Assembly (NCBI GenBank): GCA_963942565.1
Contig: OZ012685.1
Coordinates: 55,125,323-55,189,322 of the forward strand
Direction: 5' to 3'
DNA from: Maea johnstoni
Lineage: Eukaryota > Annelida > Polychaeta > Spionida > Magelonidae
DNA length: 64,000 nt
Part shown: positions 52,526 to 64,000 of the stretch, piece by piece
Layout: every line of letters begins with the position of its first letter
Position numbering within the stretch: position 1 is the first letter of the stretch
Translations under genes and position numbers: made by a program
The notes under the pieces: generated by a model
Databases searched by the model: none
What the model was told of the DNA's origin: nothing
Seen by the model: only the letters and a program-made list of their open reading frames with translations

Positions 52526-55500
52526 TGACCAAGAGTAGTATAATCACTGATTCGGTCGCCATTTGCATTATCTGCCCTGCTGTAGGACGCCCTATATCAC
52601 CCCATACTCGAGTTAACGAATGCCTCACTAGTCACTATTGTGGTATGCCTGTGCACATTAATGTAAAATACATTATACGTCAGTAAAACTGGAATTTCGA
52701 GTTGTTGTTTATCTCAAAACGGCACACGTGTGTATTAGGTTGGTGCTGCCATCTAGTGTTACCACTGTCAGTCACTTGCGTCTGTGTTTAATATGCAACA
52801 GTAAACCAAATGTTGTTTGACTTTTACACTCCAGGTTGTTTGACATTGCGAGTGACCTACTAGTATTTGCCTAGGATGCGCACACAACGGACCGTTTCTC
52901 CTGAATCGCTCTTCTCGTATCTGATTTTTAACCACTCCAAATTATTTGATGCAGTGGATTTCAATGTTTAAAAAAATAGAATGATGTCATATGTGACCAA
53001 CATAAACGTAGGTTCTGCCGTACAATACTAGGGCTTGGAAAAGAAATATTATTTCATTCATTTACGGTTCTCATACAGTTGTCATTAGTTTTCGACCAAC
53101 AGTTCTCTTTTGAATATTTTTACAATTGCTCTGATCACAAGGTTATAACCAGGTCAATGTTCAGGCTCACTGGCATGAATGTGATTGAAAAAACGCGCCC
53201 TGGCTTGAAAGTGGACTGTCTGCGGTCGAGATGGCTGCACCCCGCCTGCGGCCGATTGAAAAGTGATCGTGCCCCCCCCCCCCCCTGTACTGAAGCACCT
53301 TAATCTTTGTAATAAAAAAGATTACCATAAATCAATAAAATAAGTAACTTGTATCATATTTGACTGCCTTCCTCCAATCATAGGCCAAGAATGGCTCGTC
53401 TGAGCACTCTTACTCAATCTTTGAAATAGAAATATAACCATAAATTAGTTTTTCGTCTTTGCCTTTTCAATATCCTTTTTAGATTTATCCGGAAAGTAAT
53501 ACAGAATATTTTCCCAGAGCATCTTGCAAACTCAGAACACCAAGTGGGTGAGGGCCGATGTCAAGAGAAACCGTTGTGGCCATATCAAGAGATAGCAACC
53601 CGGGACCGGGAAGATACTTTCTTCTCTTTACGAATAGTCCGCAAGTGGTACTTCAGCTGCAGAGGCACCATAGCCAGCTCTCAACAACGCCGCACTTAGT
53701 ATAGCGACCAAGCCAAACCGCTAAGAGGATTCAGCGAAGACTCGAGCCTGCGTCCTAAGAACTACATGTAGTCAATAGAAGATGCACACGATGTAATCAT
53801 GGGGCCATAAGAAAAAGCAATTCATTAGGTAAACAATACTTACAAGAGAGACATTGGAAGATACGATTTTTTGTATACAGGGAAACCTCGGAACAGTGAA
53901 CGTTTTGGTTCGGTCGAAAGCTTTCCACCGGACCAAACATTTACTAGCTATAGAGGATGTTCACACTTCGGGGTTTTGCGAGTTGGATTTCAAGAGAAAT
54001 TTATACGATGGAGCAAGTGAGAAAGAGCAAATAAAAAACTTTTTGAATTTCACGACCGTCTTTTGGGAGGGTAGATAAAACTATTTTTCCCGACCGCTAC
54101 AGAGGGAGGGTAGATATAACTATTTTTTACCCACACTTGGTCCATCGTAGACATGACATGAAGTAAATTTCAAGGAAGCCGTTGGCTTCAATCGCCAACG
54201 TCCACCAATGTTCTAATACATGTATTACACAAGTATGGTGTTTAATGTGATACTTTAGTACACCTAGATGATGACTCACCACGAATCTCGACTTAGCAAC
54301 TTTCTGTTGTGGTACGGTCAAGAGAACAAAAGGCGGGGCCATTTGGGTCTTCCTCGTTAAATTGCTCCCGAACGACATGGCTGCCTGCTTTGACCCTGCA
54401 GATTCCTTCGAGCTAGTAGACCATTTTGATCAATATTTTCATCTCATTTTTTGGCTGTAAGTGAATAACGATAGGTCTAACAAGTCATTGTAATAGAATA
54501 TGACAGATATGAACCCCCTCGAAGTCCAATTTAAGGTCCTGTCACAGTTACCTTGAAATATGACAGGACTTGGAAATCAGCATTAACTAAGTAAACCACG
54601 TGCTGTTAATATTTTTTAGACTTATTATACATTCAAAAATGTTTTTAAAATATTCAACGTGCAGATCCCTTGTGGAGGTATGACTTAGGATCATACCAAA
54701 GACATAACCTATCAAATGGTAGAGTCTGGTTTTTAAGTAAACGGCGAGTCTCGAAACTTTGCCAAAAGACGAAACAACGCAAGATATGTTCATCTCATCA
54801 AAATAGCCACATATACGTAAGTTCATTATAATTCAGTAACTACATGTATGAGATGTAACCTATAACATAGCATAAGTATCGTTGTGTTCATTTACCTCAG
54901 TTTTCAGATATTCAAGTTTTAAAAATTACCCGGGGATAGAGTAGGGCTCTACCTTAATAATAGACTACTCAGCTTGCCCAGTGAGTGCGTATGTACAAGA
55001 GCAAAATGTAAATTAGAAACAAAATACGGCCATAATCAATCTTAAATGAAGGCTCGTTTTTTTTTTTTCATTAGATGAATGGAGCATATTGATAGACCAT
55101 TCTGAGATTATTTCCAGTCAATATTTGTCTCAGAACTACGACCCATCCATCCAACTTGAGAGGGACCACGAATTAGGCTAATTGCAAATGCTAATTAATG
55201 CTAATTACCCGAAGGTCCCCAACCGGCAGACTGATTGAGTGCGATAAACAAACATTCTAAACGAGGCTGAAGGCGATCAACTAATTTACATAGATCACCG
55301 AAAACAAACCAGTCCCGGGGTCAAGACGCTAGGCAACTCTCATGATTTAGTGAGTTTCCGCTCTAAAGCAGGAGCCAGCAGGAACTAGGAAGGTAAGAGA
55401 AATGATATCCTGATTTTGGAATTTAATAGGATTGAAGAGCATTTGTGCTTTTACCTACACATATTTGCATGTTTTAATCATCTCGGCGTGTGCTGTCCGA

Positions 55501-55976
55501 CCTCTGACTCAGTTTTTGAATGAGTGATTCTGCCGACATCGCATCTTACTGTTGATGTATTCAGACTACCGGGATATTTGGCTAAAAATGGAGTTACTTT
55601 GTGTATTGATTTCGTACTATTTGTGCATACAATCTTAGGAAATCAATTGTTCTTTTATACCAGGTAATGTGCAAGAAAGAAGTACGGTGTTCATAGCCCA
55701 ACAGGTGGGCCCAAGCTGGCTCATCCTGGAATGTTCATTATTGTATTGTGCTGCCATCTATTGGCGAATGGAGGACCCACTTTTGCAGTAACCACGGGCA
55801 CTGACAATCTGTCCCATTTCATCCAACCATACAAATATAATTTACTGGAGGAAAGGGCTTTCTCACATTTTATCAGAAAAAATCCAGTTCTTAGGGAAGG
55901 TTAAAATCCACATGGGCAAGTGGAATTTGGCCTCACTTGCCCTACGGGCAATTTCACATGAACCCATATTTTTCAG
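52526..55976. other. Intergenic stretch upstream of TRAF6-like gene
   Basis: No recognisable exon. TATACAGGGAAACCTCGG at about 53875 looks like one end of a pogo/Tigger-type element, but no partner end was found. A possible non-coding first exon of the TRAF6-like gene ends at 55392 (GGAAG/GTAAGAG), unproven. Confidence 0.45.
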
Positions 55977-58900
55977 ATGCCCACAGGTAGCAGAGCCAGA
56001 CAAAGGGAGGATTCCTCTTCCTCATCATCACAGCAGCAGGGGTATGATGTCTGTTTCGAGCCGGAGTTGGAGAGAAAATACAGCTGCCCCATATGTCTAG
56101 CAGGTCTACGGGATCCTGTCCAAACCAAGTGCGGTCATCGCTTCTGTAAAAACTGTCTCAAAAGGGTTATTGGGTAGGTTATATCCAGGGCTACCAGTAA
56201 ATATTTTTAAAAAGATCAAGATCAGTAATATCAGAACAATCTATTAATTGTTATATCAGGGGATATTTATTATCTAAGAATTGTTACACTGTTGCTTCAT
56301 GTCAATGGAGAAACTTGCACCCCAACAAGAAAATGAAAAACAATACAAATATAACTTGTAGGACCAATAACATTTTTACAGGACCAGTAGTTCCTAAGTT
56401 TTACTGGTCCTACAGGGCCAGTAACTTTTTGAGTTAGCGTTGAGGCCTGTATGCACTATTTATTTGCTTAGACATGTCTGAACTAAATGTAACAACTATT
56501 TTTCCATACTCCCAAGGGTAATAGCTCAAGTCCTTTGCAAAACAAGCGTAGTTGTCCTTTTTCCTAAATGATAATGGTATTGTGGATGAATCAGTCCAAT
56601 CATGTTATAGATCAGTTATTGTCATGTACAGTACTTAACTCTTTGGATTTCAGAACCATGAGGTTTTCCAAATGCCCAGTTGACAACACTTGGTTTGACA
56701 CATCAAAAGATGTAAGTATATGTACAGAGTTGTAACATCCACTACATATATTGAGATATTTTGAACTAGATACATATGCACATTCCATGCATGCCAGCTT
56801 TAATTGAAGCCAAAATCTAAAAGTGACATATATTATTGTAATAGGTTTTTAAAGGGGCCCTAAAGGCTCACAAACATATCAGCTTATATGAAAGTTATAC
56901 ACTTCAAGAACAGGATGCTACCATTCTTTTTCTCTCAGTGATCCCGTGAGGGGAGATTTTTGCATATTGTCATCCTCCTGGACAGCCTCTGCCAGCCACT
57001 GGGTGCGGCCATGTTTTTCAAGTGCTATCAGCTGTGACACAATCGGGTGGCAGGGATCACATCCTGTCTCCAAGCTACCTCTGGGCAGTGTATCTAACAG
57101 CAGTGCTCCTGACAAGAGCTCTCTGCACAAGTTGCATAAAAACGTATATATCAAACAAGAAAACGGTGAAATCATGTGCAGCAATTGGCTGTAAAAAAAG
57201 ACACGGTAGTGGAGAGAGCTTTCATAGATTTCCTAGTAGTAAATTTAGACAAAAACAGTGGTTAGCATCCATGAAACTTTTAAACCCACCTGTCCTGAAG
57301 TATGCATATGTATGTTCAGACCACTTTACTGACGAGGATTATGTCAGGAATCACACACTGCAGTCAGGATTACTTCAGAGTACAGTTAACAAGGTTCTGA
57401 AGAGGGATGCTTTTTTAGAAGGTTTGGGTACTTGTGAAATAGGTGTGCATAATCTCTCACACTTCTTCAAAAAAAGAAACAGTCACAATTGATACACCTT
57501 TTATCATTCTCCATGCGACTCCTATTGCATCTAGTCTTACTTTCTTCAAGGATATAATATCTGGTAACCAATTTTCATAAATCTCTTCTTTCAAGCAGAA
57601 GTGATCTTGCAATTTATCAATTTCTGGATTTATTTACTTTATTGGTATACATTTACTAGTCTCAACATGATTTACCTTCATTCAGTTGCTCAACGAATAT
57701 AGGTGTATGCATTAAATGTTTAATATTAAGCCAGCATGAGAAGGGTAAATATCATTCCCTAACTTACAAAATTGAAACAGCTAAGGTTATAGTCAGTCAT
57801 GACCCCATTTTCACTGGGAAGAAATACATTTCTAAATAGTACTGCAATAAAGAGGAAGGTTGAAATCAAAATATCTCAAATTGCAAATGACCCTTTCTTT
57901 TATTTATGATAGAATCAATGACATTTTCTTTTACTCATTACCAACCTTCTCTTAATGACTTATGATTGATAATCATACTCTTCATTATTATGATCTGATG
58001 TACAGACTTTAGCAACCCTAACAGCTAACTTTCAGGGTGAATGGCAATTTTCATAGGTACCTCAACATGGTCTTTATTAATCCACTGAGAATAGACTGTG
58101 CAGGATTTTGTTAGTTGTGTTACAACTGAGGTTTTGTCTTATGTCTAGGTCCCTAGGGTAATAACAAAAGTAAGTAAAGGAAAGGGACACACAGGGTAAT
58201 TGACCTTGTCCAATTGGCATTACATATCTAGACCCCATGGGACACAAGGTAGTAAACACAGGAAGTGACTAGCAGTACTGGGAACAGCAATCATCTTCAT
58301 TTCCTTTGGTAATTGTGTACATATTCATGAAGATTATAGAAAAGAAATGTCAAGAATACCTTTGGAAGGGGCCTGATAATTTAAAGAAGGAAAGAAGTCT
58401 GACAGGTGCACCACAACATGCTATTTAAGCGCCAGCCCTCTGTTTCCACATCTTGACCATCAAATTCATCAACACCTTGAACTATGTCCATATAATCCAC
58501 CTGATCACCTTCAGCCACTCTTGGTTCAAAGTCGTAGGGATTTGCATACCTAAACATCTTGAATGTGCTTCAGAGCAGTGAAATATCTACCTCCTAGACA
58601 GAGCTACTGGCTTTATCTAATACACCCACTAAGCTGCTTGCCACCCATTTACATAGACTACAGCAGCATGAGTTGACTCAGATTCAAGATGGCGGCTGCC
58701 CTGCTTCAGTGATGGTGCTATTCACTAATTGCAATTTGAGATTTTTCTTTGTGTGGAGCTCTAGGGCTTCTCTGTTTATGACAGATGTTGAGCTATGTTC
58801 ATGAACTTTCATATAAACCTATGATGTGTTTTTCCCCAAGTTCCCCTTTAACCTATAAACAAAGAAGAATTATCACAATTGACACAAAAAGGGAATAAAT

Positions 58901-61900
58901 GTAGCAGTTGCAAACACAATATTCTAAGCAGAGACTTCCAAGTTTAGTCTGTTTTAAGTTATTTATGCTGTGGTAAGCCACCATGATGGAATTACAAAAA
59001 AACAGATCATTATATATTAGCTAGACCCTTTTGAACCTTTTGAAGGATGTCATTAACTAGAATCGTGTTTTACAGACTTCACTTTCTGAGAGATTCGATG
59101 ACTGGTGATTGCAGATGATCAACTATTGTTCCATCACTACCAAATAGAGTACAACAAATATTTTTCATTTTTTGCTCATTTCAGACATTTAGTGACACAG
59201 CTGTCAAAAGGGAGGTTCTTTCCCTAACAGTGAGATGTAGTAACAAAGATGACGGCTGCATCTGGCTAGGAGAACTACGTCATTTACAGGTAAGAGTTAC
59301 CTAATTAGGCATACCTACCGTATTCATCCGATTAAGCACATATATCCCAAATAACTGCACCCCTCCTTCTCCCCCCCCCCCCCCCCCCCCCCACACACAA
59401 ACGTAAATGTTCACTCATGAAGATGATTGTCTTAATGTTGGAACTCTCCACACCATTCTATCTTGATTTTCAGGAACACTTTTCAGGCTGCGAGTTCAAT
59501 ATGGAGGCCTGTCCTAATGAGTGTGGAGAGATTGTTCGGAAAGGGGAGATGACTCAACATGAAGGTCGCTGTCTGCGTAGATTACAACCTTGTCATCATT
59601 GCAGCGAGAATGTCATATTAACGGAAATGTCGGTATGTATTTTCGTTGACATTGACTTTAAATTTAACCGGATTTCTTATTGCTTGTCTTGAGCAGAATA
59701 GATAATTTTCATAACACTTGTATACTACACATGTTCAAACACTAGCATTAGTTCCCATCAAATACTAGATCTTTACTTAGTTACATAATCAAGTAATAGA
59801 TGGCAGCACTACACTGTTTGTCACACCAAAGTACCTGGACCTTACAATGGAATTGGTAGAATGCTTTATCATTTTCAACAAACTTGACAGCATTCTTTAA
59901 TGAATAGGTACATTAAAATGTATCTTGACAAAGAGATTAAATGATAGTTTTAAAAAGTTCAGTAAAGTTTGAACAATCATTTTATTCTTTTCTCTTCATA
60001 AAAGTCGCAGCATGCTCTATCAGCTTAATGGCAAAGTCTTTTGAAGAATTTTGGAAATTGAAGCAGATTGATATTTTTGTAAATTAAAGTTTATATCAAA
60101 ATATAAGCAAATTGCCTGAGACTTGGGGTTAGGTGGTGGTTTTCGCTGTGTATTCCGGTTTCCTCCACCAGTCACAACTGGCTAGTCAAGACTTAGCCGC
60201 AAATTGGCAGAAAAAGTGACAAAAAAGAAAATCCAAACTCTTGAAGGTGTTTTTTTATTAACTTAGGTCTATATTTGTGTACTTTAATTTGACTTCAGAA
60301 ACACCAAGTTCTGGATTGTGCCAAGTTTCCAGTGAACTGCGCGTTGTGTGGCGAGACGGGTATCCTACGCGAGGAAATACCCCACCATCTTGATGCTGCT
60401 GATGGGGACTGCCCCCTGGTGACAGTTCCTTGCTTTTTCCAGTACGCAGGATGCACTGTTATGGTAGGTTTCTGGTGTGGTTTGGTATTTTCAGATCCAG
60501 GTTTTAAAAAAGAAAAAGAATCAAAGAAATTCTGATATTGCTATGATAACCATTGGAAAAGGGTTGGGTGAAATTTGATATTATTTGATATGAAGAAAAA
60601 GGCCAAAACATTTCCTACTTGTGTGTAAGCCTTTGGGAGCTTTTGTAGATGGTCCCATATTCTGCTTGATAATTGCCTTGACATTCACGATTGATCTGAT
60701 TATGAGGAGAGAAATGTAAAAATCCCAAAATGACCCTATGCATTCCCAAATTTACCCCTCAAGCCACCTTAATGTTGGTAGGTTGAGAGAAATGTTTGCA
60801 GCATACTATAAAAGTGCAGATACAACAATTTAAGTAGAATTGCCTCTCATCCAGATCATGAAACTAAATTTTGGTAAACAGAACAAGAGGAAAAGGTTTG
60901 GGACTCACTACAAAGGAGCGGCTAGTCCATACACACTTAACAATTTCAGAAGGATTGGCTCTCATTAGCTCTTCCAATGCTAAGGGTACTTTCATCCAAA
61001 GCACAAGGATGCAACGATTTTTTTGAAAATCCTCTAAACCCTGCCATGTGGGTATTCATTGAATAGCTCTAGTTTAGTAGTGACTCACATGAGAACCCAT
61101 TTTTCAGGTTTTTTGCATAATTTTGTCTTGGCCAAACTAACCACCAGCAGCATATGGGTTAAGATTATAAGCGTTTATATTTTGTTTGACAGGACAAGAG
61201 GGAAAAGTTTGCGACTCACTACAAGGAGGCGGTCCACCATCACATGGTGCTGCTGAGTCAGAAGCTGCTGCAGCAGGAGGATCGCATCACCCAGCAGGAG
61301 GCTGATCTCCTAGCAGCACAGAATAAATGTCTCACCTTCCAACAGTTACACAACCAACAGGCCAGGTAAAAACAGTGCTCAACATTAAGGGCTGCCCCGG
61401 ACAGTTACAATTTTTTGAAATGGCTGCAGGGCAGGTAAATTTAAGCACATTGTGCCTGCCCGACATGGCACGAAGATTTCACCAAGTAAATATAGAGATG
61501 TTATTACCTTAAGGAATTCCAGTATTTCTTCTACCGTACAAATAAAACTTTAGCTAGGGAACAGGTCATTTGTGTATGTATGTTGAATACAGAAAGACAA
61601 GCTCATGTACATTGTGGCTTGTCTAGGTTTAATTTAAGTTGGCCAGGTAGAAATTCATAGTTTGCTGCCCTACATGGCAGGTGCCTTCAAAAGTGTTTAG
61701 TTTAAAAATTTTCATAGTTTAAATTTGTTCATATAATTCATTTTCCACAAGGGGTATATCATCCATACAATTATAATGCGTAACAATCAAGGTAGAAAAA
61801 GTACTGCACTGTACCATCTGCTCTTTCCTAAGTGGGTCTGTTCCATTAGGTCATTATTTTGCTACCTTTGCCATAGAACTTAGCTAATTTCCCATGTATT

Positions 61901-63466
61901 ATCACAACATTTCTCTAAAGGCATACTAAGTTGAATGCTATTTTGAATAATTTATCACATATCAGAAACTTTGGATAAACTGGTTGATATGACAATGATA
62001 AATAGCCAGTCCTATGAACCTTAGATGAATAAAAACAAGTGGATATGAAACCAGCTGGTCAACCTAAACAACTAGGCTGCGGCGAATAGCCCAAAAGCTA
62101 TGTTCTGCGCATGTTGGTGCCCAACATTCTCTGTAATGTAAATGATAGGAAAGCCCTCATTGCTCTGTCTTCTAATGACATCATACTGAGGCCAGATTCG
62201 AGACCCCTGGGGATAGCCAGGTCTTCACTATATCGCATATAGTGATTGGTCTTTCGCTACATATCCATTCCTTTTATTCATCTGAGTATGAACCAAATAT
62301 ATGGCAGAATATAAGTTTATTGGTGAATTTCCTTCCAGGCTGCTTGATGAACACCAGAGTCTGCTGATGGAACAGACGGCTCGACTGCGCCACCTGGAGA
62401 GCACCAGCTACAACGGGCGCCTCATGTGGGAGATCAGTCTACCGGAGGATAACACGTGCCAGGTCCAGAGCCCCTCCTTCTTCACAGGAAAGCCAGGATA
62501 CAAGGTGAGGAACCAGGGTGTAAGCCAGGATTTAGAAACTGGGTGCCCAAAATTGGTAATTATGGGGAGGGAACAGGGACTTAGCCAGGACCTGTCCTGC
62601 CTGTCTTTTGGACAATTTACTAAAAACCTCCTTTTTGACAGGCAAAAATTTCTAGGAAGTATTTCAGAGTATGACTGTTGGGGGTTTACAACCAAATATT
62701 TTCCTAACAAGCGATCTTCTAGAACTATTATGCTTTGTCATTGTTCTTCAGCAATGACAAAAGACCACTTATGGGAATATTTTATGGCACTAAATGGCCT
62801 TTGTGTGCCGATGCGCTTTAATGGCAAATTCCAAAATATTAGATTGGTTGGGTTCTGATCAACTTTTCTCCTTTTAATACATTTCTAAAAAAAATACTCT
62901 GCTCACAAAGATATCACCAAATTAGTAAGGATGTCTTGTGGTGGTATAGGAAGGTATGGGTTAATTTTAACCTTAAATTTGCTCAAAATGGATATTTAAT
63001 ATTTGTCAAAATTTCCTAACCAGGTAAATGGAAAAGTTTGATGTATTATTGACTTTATGAGTAGAAACTTTTTAGTCAAGTTTTTGACTCCTTATTTCAG
63101 GTCTGCATTAGCATCGAATTGGCTGGCTACAGAGAATGCAACGAAATGTACACCTCTTTATTTCTGATCCTGGAAAAGGGCCGTTTTGACGATCAGCTCA
63201 AGTTTCCGTTCGCCTGCAGCTGCTTTATTACGATATTCGACCAATCGGAGAACCCAGCCGAGAGGCGGAATTTCAGCACAAGTTTGGTTTGCAATCAGGT
63301 CCCCCGCGTCCACAGCGAGGGTCACAACGATAATAATAAAAGGGGGCGCTTGAAGCTGATGAAGGTGGACGAATTCTTGAAGGACAGATTTGTGAAGAAT
63401 AACACTATCTACATCCAGGTGGACGTCAATCACCTTGTACCCACCTCTATGCTGCTTGTGTCTTAA
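55977..63466 (+). CDS. TRAF6: TRAF6-like E3 ligase/adaptor (462 aa, complete)
   Basis: Cytoplasmic adaptor and RING E3 ligase that links TLR/IL-1 and TNF-type receptors to NF-kB and MAPK signalling. Coding exons: 55977-56173, 56654-56711, 59185-59289, 59474-59632, 60299-60463, 61193-61365, 62339-62504, 63101-63466; total 1389 nt, all GT-AG with matching phases. Residues 37-76 form the RING (CPIC...CGHRFC..C...CPVD); Asp as last ligand and the GYDVxFxPxLExKYxCPIC lead-in are TRAF6-type, unlike TRAF2 or TRAF3. TRAF zinc fingers span about 100-230 (for example [17 protein letters not shown]), a Gln/Leu-rich coiled coil about 240-305, and the MATH/TRAF-C domain about 310-455 ([27 protein letters not shown]). 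The ATG follows an acceptor directly, so the 5' UTR is on upstream exon(s). Human TRAF6 is 522 aa. Confidence 0.92.
56853..58847 (+). mobile_element. Probable Kolobok-type DNA transposon remnant in TRAF6 intron 2
   Basis: TTAA on both sides (56849-56852, 58848-58851) with AGGGG at the left end and CCCCT at the right, plus a shared subterminal TTATATGAAAGTT in inverted orientation. It encloses a THAP-domain frame (57160-57490). Kolobok elements are known for TTAA target duplications and THAP-bearing proteins, so the combination fits. No transposase core is seen and the terminal inverted repeat is short, so it is a decayed or non-autonomous copy and the family call is an inference. Confidence 0.55.
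57022..57492 (+). CDS. THAP zinc-finger domain open frame (transposon-derived)
   Basis: 156-codon frame whose middle reads [20 protein letters not shown], then QKQWLASM and [12 protein letters not shown]. This is the THAP DNA-binding pattern (C-x3-C ... FP ... W ... C-x2-HF). The stretch before the first cysteine is less convincing, so the true start is unclear and may be spliced. After the domain, about 50 residues follow before the stop; no other domain is visible. The frame lies in TRAF6 intron 2 on the same strand, inside the TTAA-bounded element at 56853-58847. It could be a remnant transposon gene or a small nested host gene. Confidence 0.7.
   Translation: MLSAVTQSGGRDHILSPSYLWAVYLTAVLLTRALCTSCIKTYISNKKTVKSCAAIGCKKRHGSGESFHRFPSSKFRQKQWLASMKLLNPPVLKYAYVCSDHFTDEDYVRNHTLQSGLLQSTVNKVLKRDAFLEGLGTCEIGVHNLSHFFKKRNSHN
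59371..59393. repeat. Poly-C tract
   Basis: C homopolymer of about 22 bases followed by ACACAC in TRAF6 intron 3. Confidence 0.9.
60965..61120 (-). mobile_element. Dispersed repeat family 'CATCTGAGAG', copy 3
   Basis: Reverse-orientation relative of 23690-23870 and 43363-43503 (TTCCAATGCTAAGGGTACTT, AAAGCACAAGGATGCAACG, CCTCTAAACCCTGCCATG) in the intron before the TRAF6 exon 61193-61365. Confidence 0.6.
62020..62286. mobile_element. 267-bp MITE in a TRAF6 intron
   Basis: Same family as 24394-24660, identical in length. Terminal inverted repeats run CTTAGATGAATAAAAAC to TTTTATTCATCTGAG. The 7-bp target duplication TATGAAC lies at 62013-62019 and 62287-62293. It sits about 50 bp upstream of the exon that begins at 62339, close to the branch-point region of that intron. 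Confidence 0.85.
62514..62860. mobile_element. Truncated hAT-type MITE fragments in TRAF6 intron 7
   Basis: Two left-type ends, CAGGGTGTAAGCCAGGATTT at 62514 and CAGGGACTTAGCCAGGACC at 62574, belong to the 52196-52517 family. The interior TTTCCTAACAAGC matches the copy at 63552-63794. No matching right end was found. The first copy begins nine bases after the exon border at 62504. Confidence 0.6.
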
Positions 63467-63551
63467 GTAAGAGGTGCACTCAGCACGTGAGAACTTGAGT
63501 TGTTTGTGAGTAAAGTCAGTTGAGCATACATCAAAGTGGCATGCTGAAGTC

Positions 63552-63794
63552 CAGGTACTTGGCCAGGACCCGTCCAGACTTTCTTTTGTACGGGAGTAAA
63601 ACTTTCTAAGAAGAATTTTTCAATTTTTGGCTTTTTGGGAGTCATAATCCAACCTTTTTCCTAACAAACCATCTTTTCAGACATAAATGAAATGTAAATT
63701 GCCCTTTTTTACCAAATAGGCTAAATCTGGACGTGCAGAGATTTTGAAATTACTATTTTGGATAGGCTTTTTTGAGATCCTGGCTAAGACCCTG
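63552..63794. mobile_element. hAT-type MITE downstream of TRAF6
   Basis: Ends CAGGTACTTGGCCAGGACC and TCCTGGCTAAGACCCTG are inverted and belong to the 52196-52517 family. A clear 8-bp duplication was not seen. It starts 85 bases after the TRAF6 stop codon and so probably lies in the 3' UTR or just beyond. Confidence 0.7.
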
Positions 63795-64000
63795 TCGGCT
63801 GACCTTGTAAGCAGATATACACTGATACTACCCATTAGTCAATTGATTTATTATATTGGCTACTCTTATGCTCATTTAATTACTTGGAACACGCCAGGTA
63901 AACTACTACTACTAGCTAGAGATGTAAACAGTAAACATGATCAACTTCCATGAAGCTTAACACTGAAGAATATGTTGAAACTATGAATAATTCCCTCATG

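Noticed and set aside
53854-54078. 74-codon frame next to a pogo/Tigger-like end
   Set aside because: Only one terminal motif was found and the frame has no recognisable domain; the resemblance is weak.

Overview
The window is eukaryotic genomic DNA from an animal, most likely a marine invertebrate and probably a deuterostome. Three things point there: a multi-exon actin gene with introns at codons 121/122 and 267, a TRAF6-type signalling gene, and an SLC22-family transporter, all with GT-AG introns in AT-rich sequence full of microsatellites and short inverted-repeat transposons (MITEs). I cannot fix the phylum from the sequence alone.

Layout. 1-9312 holds the 3' part of an SLC22-like organic ion transporter (copy A, five exons, + strand), followed by its flank. 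A run of exactly 200 N (9313-9512) follows. 9513-20740 carries the same gene again (copy B, six exons) with a collinear flank. A and B match almost base for base outside insertions, and the coding differences are mostly silent. They are therefore either a young tandem duplication or, more likely, two haplotypes of one locus placed end to end by the assembler. 20740-36500 is gene-poor. It is dominated by (AT)n tracts, hairpin MITEs and a 3.8-kb palindromic foldback-like element (30021-33810) with tandem repeats inside each arm. 36571-40756 is a complete actin gene on the - strand (376 aa, one 5' UTR exon and three coding exons) with perfect SRF-binding CArG boxes upstream and in intron 1. 41000-55900 is intergenic. 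It holds a MITE nested in a MITE, an unidentified open frame, a 517-bp tandem repeat, a hAT-type MITE with an exact 8-bp target duplication and several hairpins. 55977-63466 is a TRAF6-like gene on the + strand (eight coding exons, 462 aa: RING, TRAF zinc fingers, coiled coil, MATH). Its second intron holds a probable Kolobok-type DNA transposon remnant that codes for a THAP domain.

The three host genes are unrelated in function: plasma-membrane solute transport, cytoskeleton, and innate immune or TNF/TLR-type signalling. The most unusual structures are the hierarchical foldback element, the duplicated array of 5' splice sites in the transporter, the MITE hairpin just after the transporter stop codon, and the THAP/TTAA element in the TRAF6 intron.
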